Assembly: GCF_002283555.1 (NCBI RefSeq)
Contig: NZ_MVOI01000006.1
Location: 124,001-188,000, forward strand
Reading direction: 5' to 3'
Length of the DNA stretch: 64,000 nucleotides
Source: Rubrivirga sp. SAORIC476
Lineage (GTDB): Bacteria > Bacteroidota > Rhodothermia > Rhodothermales > Rubricoccaceae
The position numbers and the translations under genes were made by a program. Shown here piece by piece: positions 16,770 to 24,842 of this stretch. Within the stretch, counting starts at the first letter, position 1. Every line of letters begins with the position of its first letter. Below the pieces are notes generated by a model. The model had not been told where the DNA came from. It saw only the letters and a list, made by a program, of their open reading frames with translations, and did not search any database.

Positions 16770-17371
16770 CCGCCCGGGAAGGCCGGGGCGGCCGTCTGCA
16801 GGATCGTGTACGTCACGTCGAACGACCGGTCGGCCTCGTCGGCCGTGAGGTCGTCCAGCTCGACCGAGTAGCCGATGACCTGGGTCGCGTGGCAGAGCGT
16901 GATGCCGCTGGCGGCCGCGATCTCGGTGTCGTCGGCGGTGAGCGTGACGGCGCCGCCCTGAGCCCCGCAGGACCCCGGCGTGCCCGACGTGCTCGTCGAC
17001 GTGTTGATGGTCGAGATCGCGCCCGGCGTGACCGTGATCGACAGGTCGTTCCAGTCGCCCGCCGAGGCCGCCTCGACGGCGATGTCGACCTGGTGGGCGA
17101 AGTCGAGGTTGGTCGCGAACGTGATCCGGTCGCTCAGCGCCAGCGTGCTGCCGGTGCCCGCGGGGGCCGTCGGGTCGGTGTCGTCTAGGCCGGGCGCGAA
17201 GTCGAACACCAGGTCCGAGTCCGCGGCGCCGTCCTGGTCGTCCAGCGAGACGACGTGGGTGAACGGCTCGATCTGCACGATCAGGTCGAGCTGGTCGTCC
17301 GTGTCGGACTGGGCCCACGCGGCGGGCGCGAGGGCGAGTCCGAGGAGCAGGAGGAGGGAGAAGCGCGGCAT
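16766..17371 (-). CDS. Subunit-like secreted protein, copy 2 of a tandem pair
   Basis: This 201-residue protein has a signal peptide (FSLLLLLGLALAPAAWAQ) and a beta-rich, acidic mature domain. It is about two thirds identical to the neighbouring 194-residue protein, sharing SLDDxDG, DSDL, FDFAPGLDD, TVTPGAISTINTSTS, GITLCHATQ and ending FDVTYTIL. Two conserved cysteines (GSCG and TLCH) probably form a disulfide. The acidic DxDG/DSD stretch might bind calcium. Size, cysteines and C-terminal beta strand resemble fimbrial or coat subunits. Its start shares one base with the previous stop (TAATG). No named family is recognised. Confidence 0.78.
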   Translation of the reverse strand: MPRFSLLLLLGLALAPAAWAQSDTDDQLDLIVQIEPFTHVVSLDDQDGAADSDLVFDFAPGLDDTDPTAPAGTGSTLALSDRITFATNLDFAHQVDIAVEAASAGDWNDLSITVTPGAISTINTSTSTSGTPGSCGAQGGAVTLTADDTEIAAASGITLCHATQVIGYSVELDDLTADEADRSFDVTYTILQTAAPAFPGG

Positions 17372-17955
17372 TACTCCGTGGCCAAGATCGTGTAGGTCAC
17401 GTCGAACGCGCGGTCCGTCTCGTCGGCCGTGATCGAGTTCAGCTCGACCGAGTAGTTGACGAGCTGGGTCGCGTGGCACAGCGTGATGCCGCTGGCGGCG
17501 GGCACGTCGGTCGCGTCGGCCGTCAGGGCGACGGCGCCTCCGGCGGTGCCGCAGGACCCGGCGTCGCCCGCGACGCTGGTCGACGTGTTGATGGTCGAGA
17601 TCGCGCCCGGCGTGACCGTGATCGTCACGTCGTTCCAGTCGCCGGCCGTGGCGCCGGTCACGTCGATGTCGACCTGCTGGGCGGTCGCGTAGTTGGTCGC
17701 GAACACGATCCGATCGTCGAAGGCGACGGCAGCGGGCGGGGCGCCGGTCGTCGGGTCGGCGTCGTCGAGGCCGGGAGCGAAGTCGAAGATCAGGTCCGAG
17801 TCGGGCGTGCCGTCCACGTCGTCGAGGGAGACGATCTGGGCGAAGCCCTCGATCTGGACGAGGAGGTCGAGGCTCTCGTCGGTCGACGTGGCGGACTGGG
17901 CGAAGGCGGCGGGCGCGAGCAGGAGCGCGAGCGCGGTGAGGAAGAAGCGGGTCAT
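17371..17955 (-). CDS. Subunit-like secreted protein, copy 1 of a tandem pair
   Basis: This 194-residue paralogue of the next gene has a signal peptide (MTRFFLTALALLLAPAAFAQ), then LDLLVQIEGF, VSLDDVDG, DSDLIFDFAPGLDD, the common TVTPGAISTINTSTS block, two cysteines (GSCG, TLCH) and C-terminal FDVTYTIL. Nucleotide identity in the shared block is nearly complete (compare 16990-17040 with 17578-17628), suggesting recent duplication or gene conversion. Its ATG overlaps the previous stop by 4 nt. The role is probably structural or surface-exposed, inferred only from context. Confidence 0.78.
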   Translation of the reverse strand: MTRFFLTALALLLAPAAFAQSATSTDESLDLLVQIEGFAQIVSLDDVDGTPDSDLIFDFAPGLDDADPTTGAPPAAVAFDDRIVFATNYATAQQVDIDVTGATAGDWNDVTITVTPGAISTINTSTSVAGDAGSCGTAGGAVALTADATDVPAASGITLCHATQLVNYSVELNSITADETDRAFDVTYTILATE

Positions 17956-18446
17956 CGGAGTGTGGGGGTGAACAGGGTGTGTGAGCGAAGGGGCGCCGTG
18001 AGCGCGCCCCCGGGGACAGGGTCCGCGAGGACCCAGAGATGAACGTGGAGCGGGTGGGCGCCCGCGGGAGCGAGCGCGTCGACGCGGGCGCCGAGGTCGA
18101 GGGTGACGAGCGTCCGCCCGGCGGGGAGGCCGGTCGCCAGCTCGCACGGCCCGGCGGCGTCGCAGGCGTGGGTGCGGAGCCGGGCGTCGGCCGTGGTGGG
18201 GGCCACCAGGCCGTGGGCGGCCATCTGGAGCGCGATCGCGGCGGAGGGGGCAGGGGCGTCGGCGACGAGGCGGCACGTGGCGCCCTCGGGGCAGGTCACG
18301 GCGACCGTGCGGCTCGCAGAGGACGCGTCGGTGACCTCGACCACGCCGACGGCGTCCAGCACCGCCACGCGGGCGATGTCGTCCGACCACGCGCTCTGGG
18401 CCTGGGCGGCCACGGCGAGCAAGAGCAGGGGCAGCACGCGCAGCAT
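17952..18446 (-). CDS. Small secreted four-cysteine protein
   Basis: This 164-residue protein starts at the ATG at 18446, sharing one base with the previous stop (TGATG). After a signal peptide (MLRVLPLLLLAVAAQAQ) the mature part is beta-rich and contains two cysteine pairs (VTCPEGATC and HACDAAGPC), likely two disulfides. It ends in LRSHTLFTPTLR. No family is recognised. It sits between the glycine-rich T9SS protein and the two subunit-like proteins, and could be a minor subunit or adaptor of the same system. Confidence 0.72.
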   Translation of the reverse strand: MLRVLPLLLLAVAAQAQSAWSDDIARVAVLDAVGVVEVTDASSASRTVAVTCPEGATCRLVADAPAPSAAIALQMAAHGLVAPTTADARLRTHACDAAGPCELATGLPAGRTLVTLDLGARVDALAPAGAHPLHVHLWVLADPVPGGALTAPLRSHTLFTPTLR

Positions 18447-20641
18447 CAGCGGACCACGGTGAGGCGCTGCACGGCGACGCCCGCAGACGTGCTCAGGCGG
18501 ACGACGTAGACACCGGCCGGCAGGCCGCTCGTGTCGAAGGTGGCGGCGGACTGCATTGAGGCGTCCGCGACCACGGCGACCTGGCGGCCCAGGGCGTCGT
18601 AGACCGCCACCTGCGCCGGGCCGTCGGCCGACCACGTCAGGCGGGCCAGGCCGCGCACCGGGTTCGGGGCGGCGGCGAGCGCCAGCGTCGCGGCCGAGAG
18701 CGGACCGTCGGCGGCGGTCGAGGCGGAGGAGAGGGTCAGCGGGATCTCGGCGGCCCCGGCCAGGCCGGTCTCCATCGAGGTCCCCTCGGTCACGGCCGAG
18801 GCGGGGATCTGGAGGACGCGGCCTTGCGCGAGGTCGACCGTCTGCCCGCCGAACGTGGCGACGACGGTCCCGACCGGAACGCTGCCGTCGGCGTCCAGCA
18901 GGCGGATCTCGTACCGCGCGGCGCCCAGGCGGACGGCCCCAATGCGAAGGCGCGTCGCCACGTCGCCCGTCGGCAGGCCCTCCTGGCCGAGCGCGTCGTC
19001 GCCGACGGCGGCCAGGGCGAAGGCGGCCGCCAGCGGACCCGGTGCGGGCGTGTCGAAGGCGTCGGAGCCGCTGGAGGCGTCCGGGGTGAGGAGGACGGCG
19101 ACCTGGGCCTGGCCGAGCACGGCGCCGTCGGCGTCAAGCGCGGTGACCGCCAGGCGGACGCGCCCGACCTCGGTCTGCGCCCGGCGGGCGGCCGCGGCGG
19201 GCACCGGGAGCGTGACGCTGGTGGCGCCCCGCCCGATCCGGTCGCGGCGCAGGAACCCGGCCTCGGCCGGAGCGAGTGCGTCGCCGAGCGTCCGCGAGCG
19301 GGACTCGTAGCTCATCGTCTCGGCGTCCCACACGAAGACGGCGTCGCGGAAGCCCTCGGCGTCCAGCGTCGACAGGTCGAAGGTCTGGGCGAACGGGTTG
19401 CCGACGAGCGCGAAGGCCGTCTGGTCGTCCAGCGGGCCTGCGCTGGCGGCCGCCGTCGGCGCCGCGGCGGCGTAGTCGACCGTGATGCCGGCGGAGGTCA
19501 GCGGCTCGTCGGCGGAGTCGGGGAGGTAGACGGCGACCGCCTGCCCGCCGCCAATCTCGTCGGCGTCGGCGACGGCGACCCAGGTGCGGCCGGTCCAGCG
19601 GAGGACACGGCCCAGCCCGCCGGGCGCGTCGAGCGTCAGGTCGAGGTCGTCGGCGAGGTCGGCGAGCGTGGCCGTCTCGGCGGTCGGGCCGAGCAGGCGC
19701 CAGCCCGTGTCGTTGCCCAGCCCGTCGGTGCCGGGGAAGGTGACGCCGACTGCGGGCACGATCACCTCACAGGTGATGGTCACCTCGCCGTCCTTTTTGC
19801 CGAAGGGATCGCCGGGCGTCTCGCTCGCGACGTCGCCGGTGGTGCCGTCGGTGGCGGAGAGCACCTCGCCCGAGAACACGCCCGTGTTGACGTAGGACGT
19901 GCCGCCGGAGCCGCCGCCGAAGCTGGTCAGGTTGGAGAGGCCGCCGTCGCCGCCCAGGTAGCCGCCGCCGCCACCGCCGCCGTTGACACCTCCTCCGCCC
20001 GCGCCGACGCCGTTGCCCCCGTTGCCGCCCGCACCCGGAGCGGTCACGATGACGGACCCGCCGCCCGTTCCGCCCTGGCCGCGTGCGTTCGTCGCGCCTG
20101 CGCCACCCCCGGATCCGGCCGTGCCGGCCCCTGCGACGCCGAATCCACCGCCGCCACCGCCTCCGCCCGCGGGGCCTGCGCCCTGTGCGCCGCCCGCCGG
20201 CGTGCCTCCGAGTGCCGCGCGGCCGCCTTCACCGGGGGCGTTGCCCTGTCCGCCGCCGCCGCCGCCGCCCGCGACCGTGAGCAGCGTGGAGCCTGTCGCG
20301 ACCGCCGTGCCACCGCCGCCGCCCGCCGAGACGGTTCCCGCCAAGCCCGCCGAGCCGGTCAGGACCTGGAACGTGGTGCCGCCGGGCACAACGAACCGCG
20401 ACACGACCCGGGCGCCGCGCCCGCCGTTGCTGGGGTAGTTCGTGGGCCGCGCGCCGTCGGCTCCCCGCGCCGAGACCGTCAGGGTGTAGTCGTCGCCGAC
20501 GGGCGGCGTGAAGGCGCCGGGGGTGGAGAACGTGACCGGCGTCCCCGAGCAGATCTGGGCCTGGACAGCCTGCGGGGCGAACGAGAGAAGGCCAGCGAAG
20601 GTGGCGAGCCGGAAAGCGCGCCCGAGAGGAGCCAGGGACAT
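18446..20641 (-). CDS. Glycine-rich T9SS-sorted surface protein
   Basis: This 731-residue protein has a signal peptide (FAGLLSFAPQAVQAQ) and a long glycine-rich domain at about residues 30-255 with several poly-Gly runs, of the kind found in ALK-like Gly_rich domains; it opens with VTFSTPGAFTPP and closes with SGGTSYVNTG. A beta-rich middle follows (WRLLGPTAET, ALVGNPFAQTFDLS). The last about 70 residues (660-731) form a T9SS type A sorting domain: APNPVRGLARLTW, VAVYDALGRQVAVV, LPAGVYVVRL. It should be exported through the T9SS and displayed or released at the cell surface. It is the first gene of the operon. Confidence 0.9.
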   Translation of the reverse strand: MSLAPLGRAFRLATFAGLLSFAPQAVQAQICSGTPVTFSTPGAFTPPVGDDYTLTVSARGADGARPTNYPSNGGRGARVVSRFVVPGGTTFQVLTGSAGLAGTVSAGGGGGTAVATGSTLLTVAGGGGGGGQGNAPGEGGRAALGGTPAGGAQGAGPAGGGGGGGGFGVAGAGTAGSGGGAGATNARGQGGTGGGSVIVTAPGAGGNGGNGVGAGGGGVNGGGGGGGYLGGDGGLSNLTSFGGGSGGTSYVNTGVFSGEVLSATDGTTGDVASETPGDPFGKKDGEVTITCEVIVPAVGVTFPGTDGLGNDTGWRLLGPTAETATLADLADDLDLTLDAPGGLGRVLRWTGRTWVAVADADEIGGGQAVAVYLPDSADEPLTSAGITVDYAAAAPTAAASAGPLDDQTAFALVGNPFAQTFDLSTLDAEGFRDAVFVWDAETMSYESRSRTLGDALAPAEAGFLRRDRIGRGATSVTLPVPAAAARRAQTEVGRVRLAVTALDADGAVLGQAQVAVLLTPDASSGSDAFDTPAPGPLAAAFALAAVGDDALGQEGLPTGDVATRLRIGAVRLGAARYEIRLLDADGSVPVGTVVATFGGQTVDLAQGRVLQIPASAVTEGTSMETGLAGAAEIPLTLSSASTAADGPLSAATLALAAAPNPVRGLARLTWSADGPAQVAVYDALGRQVAVVADASMQSAATFDTSGLPAGVYVVRLSTSAGVAVQRLTVVR

Positions 20642-20958
20642 AGGGTCTGTCGGAGCCGTGCCGAGGCACGAGGGTGAGCCACGGCGCCCGGCTTGGGGGA
20701 AACCCCGAGGGAGCGCCGTGGCCAAACGATAATCCGTGAACCCTCCATTCTGGGGCGAATCGGCGGGTTCCTAGGCCCGGATGCGCGCTCGTCCTACGTG
20801 CGGCGACGGTCCGCACCGCCCGTCCAGACGGTCGCGAACGCGCACAAAAACGCCCCTCCGCGTCGGCGTCGGTCGATTCGGTCGCTCTGGAAGCGATGCG
20901 TCGGCCGAGTGAGCGACGCCAGCCTTCCCGAGGCCCGCCGGACCCGATCCACCCCGTC
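20642..20958 (-). promoter_or_regulatory. Structured leader of the six-gene operon
   Basis: This 317-nt gap has no gene. It contains a nested hairpin: GCCACGGCGC (20678-20687) pairs with GCGCCGTGGC (20713-20722), with CTTGGGG/CCCCGAG paired inside. Nearer the start codon lies a second hairpin, GTGC-CGAG-GCAC (20658-20669). Both would be in the 5' leader of the T9SS-protein mRNA if transcription starts upstream of 20722. A TTATCGTTTGG stretch just upstream (minus strand, about 20735-20725) is a possible but imperfect -7 element. No T run follows the hairpins. Confidence 0.5.
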
Positions 20959-23439
20959 CTACTCCCGGTAGGCCAGCAGCCGGAGCGCGTTGGCGACCAC
21001 CACCAGCGTCGACCCCTCGTGGAGCGCGACGGCCGGGCCGATGCCGAGCCCGAACAGCGTCGCCGGGACCAGGAAGGCGACCATGCCCAGGCTCATCCAC
21101 AGGTTCTGGCGGATGATGCGCCGGGTCGTCCGGCTCAGGCCGACCGCGAACGGAAGTCTCGACAGGTCGTCGGCCATGAGCGCCACGTCGGCGGTTTCGA
21201 GCGCGACGTCGCTCCCCGCTGCGCCCATCGCGATGCCCACGGTCGCGTTCGCCATCGCGGGCGCGTCGTTGACGCCGTCGCCGACCATCGCCACCTCGCC
21301 GCGCCGGCGGAGGGCCTGGATCGCCGCCACCTTGTCGTCGGGCAGGAGGTCGCCCCGCGCCTCGTCGATGCCGACGGCCCGCGCCACAGAGTCGGCGACT
21401 ACCTGAGCGTCGCCCGAGATCATGATCGTCGTCTCGATGCCGAGGGCGTGGAGTTTTTGGATGACAGCCTTCGCGCTCGCCCGCGGCGTGTCCATCAACC
21501 CGACGACGCCGAGGAACCGGTCGCCCCGGCGGACCAGCATCGTCGACCGCCCGTCGGCTTTGAGCTGGCGGTCCCGGTCGAGAAGCGCGTCCGGGGCGGG
21601 CGTGCCGCCGTCGAGGGTGAACAGCGCAGGCTTGCCGACCTCGACCGCCTCGTCGCCGAGGCGGGCGCGGACGCCGTGGCCGGTCACGCTCTGCAGGTCC
21701 TCGGCCGGGACCTCGCCCGTCGTGCGGTCCGCCAGGTCGCGCACGACGGCCCGCGCGAGGGGGTGCTCGCTCAGCCGCTCGACTGCGACGACGGCCTCTA
21801 GCAACTCCGCCTCGGTCGCGCCGTCGGCCGGGATCACGTCGGTGACGCGGGGCCTGCCCTCGGTCAGCGTGCCCGTCTTGTCGAAGGCGATGGCCGTCAG
21901 CCCGCCGAGCGCTTCGAGCGGACCGCCGCCCTTGACCAGCACGCCGCTGCGTCCGGCCCGTGCAACGCCCGACAGCACGGCGCTGGGCGTCGCGATGGCG
22001 AGGGCGCAGGGCGAGGCGGCGACGAGCACGGCCATCGCGCGGTAGAAGGACTGGGCGAACGTCTCGTCCACCACGACCCACGCGAACAGCAGGCCGACGA
22101 CGAGGGCCAGCACGGAGGGCACGAACACCTTCTCGAAGCGGTCCGTGAACCGCTGCGTCGGCGAGCGCTCCGTCTCCGCCTCGGCCACCATCTGGACGAC
22201 GCGCGCCAGCGTGGTCTCGCCCGCGGGCTTGGTCACGACGACGTCCAGCGCGCCGCTCCCGTTGAGCGTCCCCGCGAACACGCGGTGCTCGGGCGCCAGC
22301 GCCTCGGCGTCGGCCAGGGCGGCGTCGAGGTCGTCCACCGGTCGCTTGTCGACGGGCACGCTCTCACCGGTCACGGGCGCCTGGTCGACCGCGCTCGTGC
22401 CGACCGCCACGACGCCGTCGGCCGCGATCCGCTCGTCGGGGCGGACGACCACGGTGTCGCCGACCCGCAGGTTGCCGACGGGTACCTCGGCCTCGACGCC
22501 CTCGCGGCGGACGCGGGCGGTCGCGGGGGCTAGCTCGCCCAGGGCTTCGATGGCGCGCCGCGCGCGGCCCATCGCGTACCCCTCCAGCGCGTGGCCGATC
22601 GAGAAGAGGAACAGCAGCAGCCCGCCCTCGAACCACTCGCCCAGCGCCGCGGCGCCCGCCGCCGCCACCAACATCAGGAAGTCGATCTCGAAGCGGCCCG
22701 CGCGGATCGACTCCCACGCCTCCTTGACCGTGAACCACCCGCCGAACGCGTACGCGCCGACGTAGAGCGCCAGCGGGACGGCCTCGGCCACCTCGGTGAC
22801 CGTGTCGAGCGTCCAGCCCAGCCCGACGCAGACGCCGCTCAGGACGGCGAAGACCAACTCCGTCCGCTCCCCGAAGATACCGCCGTGGGCGTGGTCGTGT
22901 GCGCCAGCGTGACCGTGTCCAGCGTGCGCGTCGTGGCCCTCATCCGGTCCGTGGTCGTGGCCCGTATGGTCGTCGTCCGCAGGAGGCTCGGGGGCGTCCA
23001 CCGTCACGCCGAGGTCGGCGAGGGCGCGGCGGAGGTCGGCCTCGGAGGTCGCCTCCCGGTCGAACTCGATGCGGATCGGTCCGGTCGCGTTGGCCTCCGC
23101 CTCGACGACGCCGGGCGTCTGCTGCAAGCGTTCCGTCACGGTCCGCGCGCGGCGCTGGTGGCCCAGCCCGTCGGCGGGCCACAGGACGTGGCCGTAGCGC
23201 GCCGTGATCGCGGTCCCCGCGGCCTCGGCGGTCCGGCGCAGGCGCGGGAGCGCGACCACGGCCGGGTCGTAGTGGAGGCACAGCTGCGCCGGGCGCCCGC
23301 CCTCGGCCGGGACCACATGGGCCTCCTCGACGCCCGTCGTCGCCGCGAGCGCGTCGGTGAGGCGCGTCACGCAGGCGTCCCGCTCGTCCGGCGCGTCGGG
23401 AAGGAGGAGAGGGAGGTCGAGGCGGAGCGGGTCAGGCAT
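20959..23439 (-). CDS. P1B-type heavy-metal translocating ATPase (P1B-4-like)
   Basis: This 826-residue inner-membrane pump exports or imports a transition metal using ATP. The phosphorylated Asp is Asp520 in DKTGT; the metal-site motif in the membrane is SPC (476-478), not CPC, and HEGST (807-811) lies in the last helix, the signature pair of P1B-4 pumps (Co/Zn/Cd/Fe). The N-terminus holds two ferredoxin-like HMA modules (about 7-80 and 95-150) that lack CxxC, followed by a linker with about 10 histidines (158-185). A methyltransferase gene lies directly upstream, with an 8-nt overlap. Confidence 0.93.
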   Translation of the reverse strand: MPDPLRLDLPLLLPDAPDERDACVTRLTDALAATTGVEEAHVVPAEGGRPAQLCLHYDPAVVALPRLRRTAEAAGTAITARYGHVLWPADGLGHQRRARTVTERLQQTPGVVEAEANATGPIRIEFDREATSEADLRRALADLGVTVDAPEPPADDDHTGHDHGPDEGHDAHAGHGHAGAHDHAHGGIFGERTELVFAVLSGVCVGLGWTLDTVTEVAEAVPLALYVGAYAFGGWFTVKEAWESIRAGRFEIDFLMLVAAAGAAALGEWFEGGLLLFLFSIGHALEGYAMGRARRAIEALGELAPATARVRREGVEAEVPVGNLRVGDTVVVRPDERIAADGVVAVGTSAVDQAPVTGESVPVDKRPVDDLDAALADAEALAPEHRVFAGTLNGSGALDVVVTKPAGETTLARVVQMVAEAETERSPTQRFTDRFEKVFVPSVLALVVGLLFAWVVVDETFAQSFYRAMAVLVAASPCALAIATPSAVLSGVARAGRSGVLVKGGGPLEALGGLTAIAFDKTGTLTEGRPRVTDVIPADGATEAELLEAVVAVERLSEHPLARAVVRDLADRTTGEVPAEDLQSVTGHGVRARLGDEAVEVGKPALFTLDGGTPAPDALLDRDRQLKADGRSTMLVRRGDRFLGVVGLMDTPRASAKAVIQKLHALGIETTIMISGDAQVVADSVARAVGIDEARGDLLPDDKVAAIQALRRRGEVAMVGDGVNDAPAMANATVGIAMGAAGSDVALETADVALMADDLSRLPFAVGLSRTTRRIIRQNLWMSLGMVAFLVPATLFGLGIGPAVALHEGSTLVVVANALRLLAYRE

Positions 23440-24067
23440 GGGGGGCGGCGAGGGGTTTGCGGAGCAGGGCCGCCTCGAACAGCCCGCCGAACAGGGCCGG
23501 CTCGCGGTGTTCGAGCCCGAGCCCGGTGCCGTCGAGGAGCGGGCCGAGCTGCCGGTTCAGGTCGGTGGCGACGATCCGGGTGACCGCGCCCGCGAGCCGG
23601 CGGCGGATCGACGGTCGTTCGCCGTCGGGTAGGAACTTGTCGAAGACGGCCACCCGCCCGCCCGGCCGGAGCACGCGGGCGGCTTCGCCGATCGCCGCCT
23701 CCGGGTCCGGCACGACGGCGAGCAGGAGGTGGAGCAGGACCACGTCGAACGAGGCGTCGGGGAGGTCGAGGGCGTGGGCGTCGAGCCTGCGGACCTCGAC
23801 GACGGATCCGAGGCGGTCGGCCTCAGCGCGCGCGGCGCGGATCATGCCTGGCGCCACGTCGCCCGCAACGACCTCGGCCTCGGGCGGCAGGTGGGCGAAG
23901 TCGAGACCCGTCCCGCACCCGGGGATCAGGACCCGCTCACCGGGCTGGAGGTCGGCGAGCGCGAGCGACCGCCGGCGTCCGGCATCGAGGCGTCGGACGA
24001 TGGGATCGTAGACCGGCGCATAGAGCGTGTACCGGAGGCGATCCCAGAGCGTCGAGGTAGTGGCCAT
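23432..24067 (-). CDS. Class I SAM-dependent methyltransferase
   Basis: This 211-residue enzyme has motif I VLIPGCGTGLDF at about residues 45-56, the acidic loop after strand 2 (VVAGDVAPGMI), DLPDASFDVVLLHLLLAVVPD and the RVLRPGGRVAVFDKF strand, as in UbiE/COQ5-like methyltransferases. The substrate is unknown. The stop overlaps the start of the downstream metal ATPase by 8 nt, so the two are translationally linked; methyltransferases of this kind beside metal pumps can act in metal(loid) resistance, but nothing in the sequence proves it. Confidence 0.88.
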   Translation of the reverse strand: MATTSTLWDRLRYTLYAPVYDPIVRRLDAGRRRSLALADLQPGERVLIPGCGTGLDFAHLPPEAEVVAGDVAPGMIRAARAEADRLGSVVEVRRLDAHALDLPDASFDVVLLHLLLAVVPDPEAAIGEAARVLRPGGRVAVFDKFLPDGERPSIRRRLAGAVTRIVATDLNRQLGPLLDGTGLGLEHREPALFGGLFEAALLRKPLAAPHA

Positions 24068-24150
24068 GAGGAGCAAGGGGAAGGCGCAGATCGCGTTGAG
24101 ACAGCGAGGGGAGCCGGAGGTCCGAGGAGAGGCTGCGGCTGGCGCGGCCG

Positions 24151-24702
24151 TCAGGGCTTCGTCTCGCCGAGCGTCCGCACGACCTGGCCGCGGCTGACGA
24201 GCGACACACCCTGCCCCTGGGCCGTCGAGATCATGACCGCCTCCACGAGGGGCGCGCTCACCTCGGCCTCCGCGACCCACTCGACCAGGAAGTTGGCGCC
24301 GACGCCGCCCGTCCGGTCCCGGCCCTCGATCACGAACGCCTCGGACGCCAGCGGCCCCAGCGAGACCGGCTGCTCGACGTAGCGCCGCACGAGCCGCCCC
24401 GTCGAGTCGTAGTACCCGACCTCCGCCACGGTGAGCGCCCGGTCGGGGTCCGTGTTGCGGATGCTGAGAGTGGCCGTCAGGTCCAGTTCGCGCGTGCCGT
24501 CCTGGTGGAAGATGTGGGAGTAGACCGGCACGTAGATCGTCTCGCCCACGACGGCATCGGCGGGCGCCGTGGTGCGGACCGTCGTGTCGGGGGCAGCCGG
24601 GGCCGCCTCGGGCGACCGGCCGGGCGCTTCGCACCCCGCGAGCACGCAGAGGCCCAGCAGGACGCCGAGGCGGGCGGGGCGGAGACGGGGGAGCCGGGGC
24701 AT
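24151..24702 (-). CDS. DUF3124 lipoprotein
   Basis: This 183-residue lipoprotein has the lipobox LAGC at about residue 24 (LGVLLGLCVLAGC). The mature domain matches DUF3124: IYVPVYSHIFHQDGTRELDLTATLSIRNTD, then VAEVGYYDSTGRLVRRY and a GANFLVEW stretch. DUF3124 proteins are small envelope proteins of unknown function. It is transcribed in the same direction as the methyltransferase and metal ATPase, 83 nt upstream of them, and divergently from the short-chain dehydrogenase gene. Confidence 0.88.
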   Translation of the reverse strand: MPRLPRLRPARLGVLLGLCVLAGCEAPGRSPEAAPAAPDTTVRTTAPADAVVGETIYVPVYSHIFHQDGTRELDLTATLSIRNTDPDRALTVAEVGYYDSTGRLVRRYVEQPVSLGPLASEAFVIEGRDRTGGVGANFLVEWVAEAEVSAPLVEAVMISTAQGQGVSLVSRGQVVRTLGETKP

Positions 24703-24733
24703 GGGCGGGGGAGCGAGGGCGAGGAGTGAACCG

Positions 24734-24764
24734 GATCCGGAGCGTTCGGGTCCGCTCCCGGATC
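24734..24764. repeat. Inverted repeat in the divergent DUF3124/SDR promoter region
   Basis: GATCCGGAGCG (24734-24744) pairs with CGCTCcCGGATC (24753-24764) with one bulged C, around an 8-nt loop. Its position, 32 nt from the DUF3124 start in a divergent region, fits an operator or a leader hairpin. Confidence 0.4.
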
Positions 24765-24842
24765 TCGTCGTTGGACGAAGCTGGGGACAACCCCCACGGC
24801 CCGCTGTGCATTCAAGGGCTCCCCTCTTCCTTCCCTTTCGCC

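Noticed and set aside
20000-20340. Dense GCC/CCG runs as a possible simple-sequence repeat or assembly error
   Set aside because: They are the codons of the glycine-rich domain (poly-Gly on the minus strand) and stay in frame throughout.
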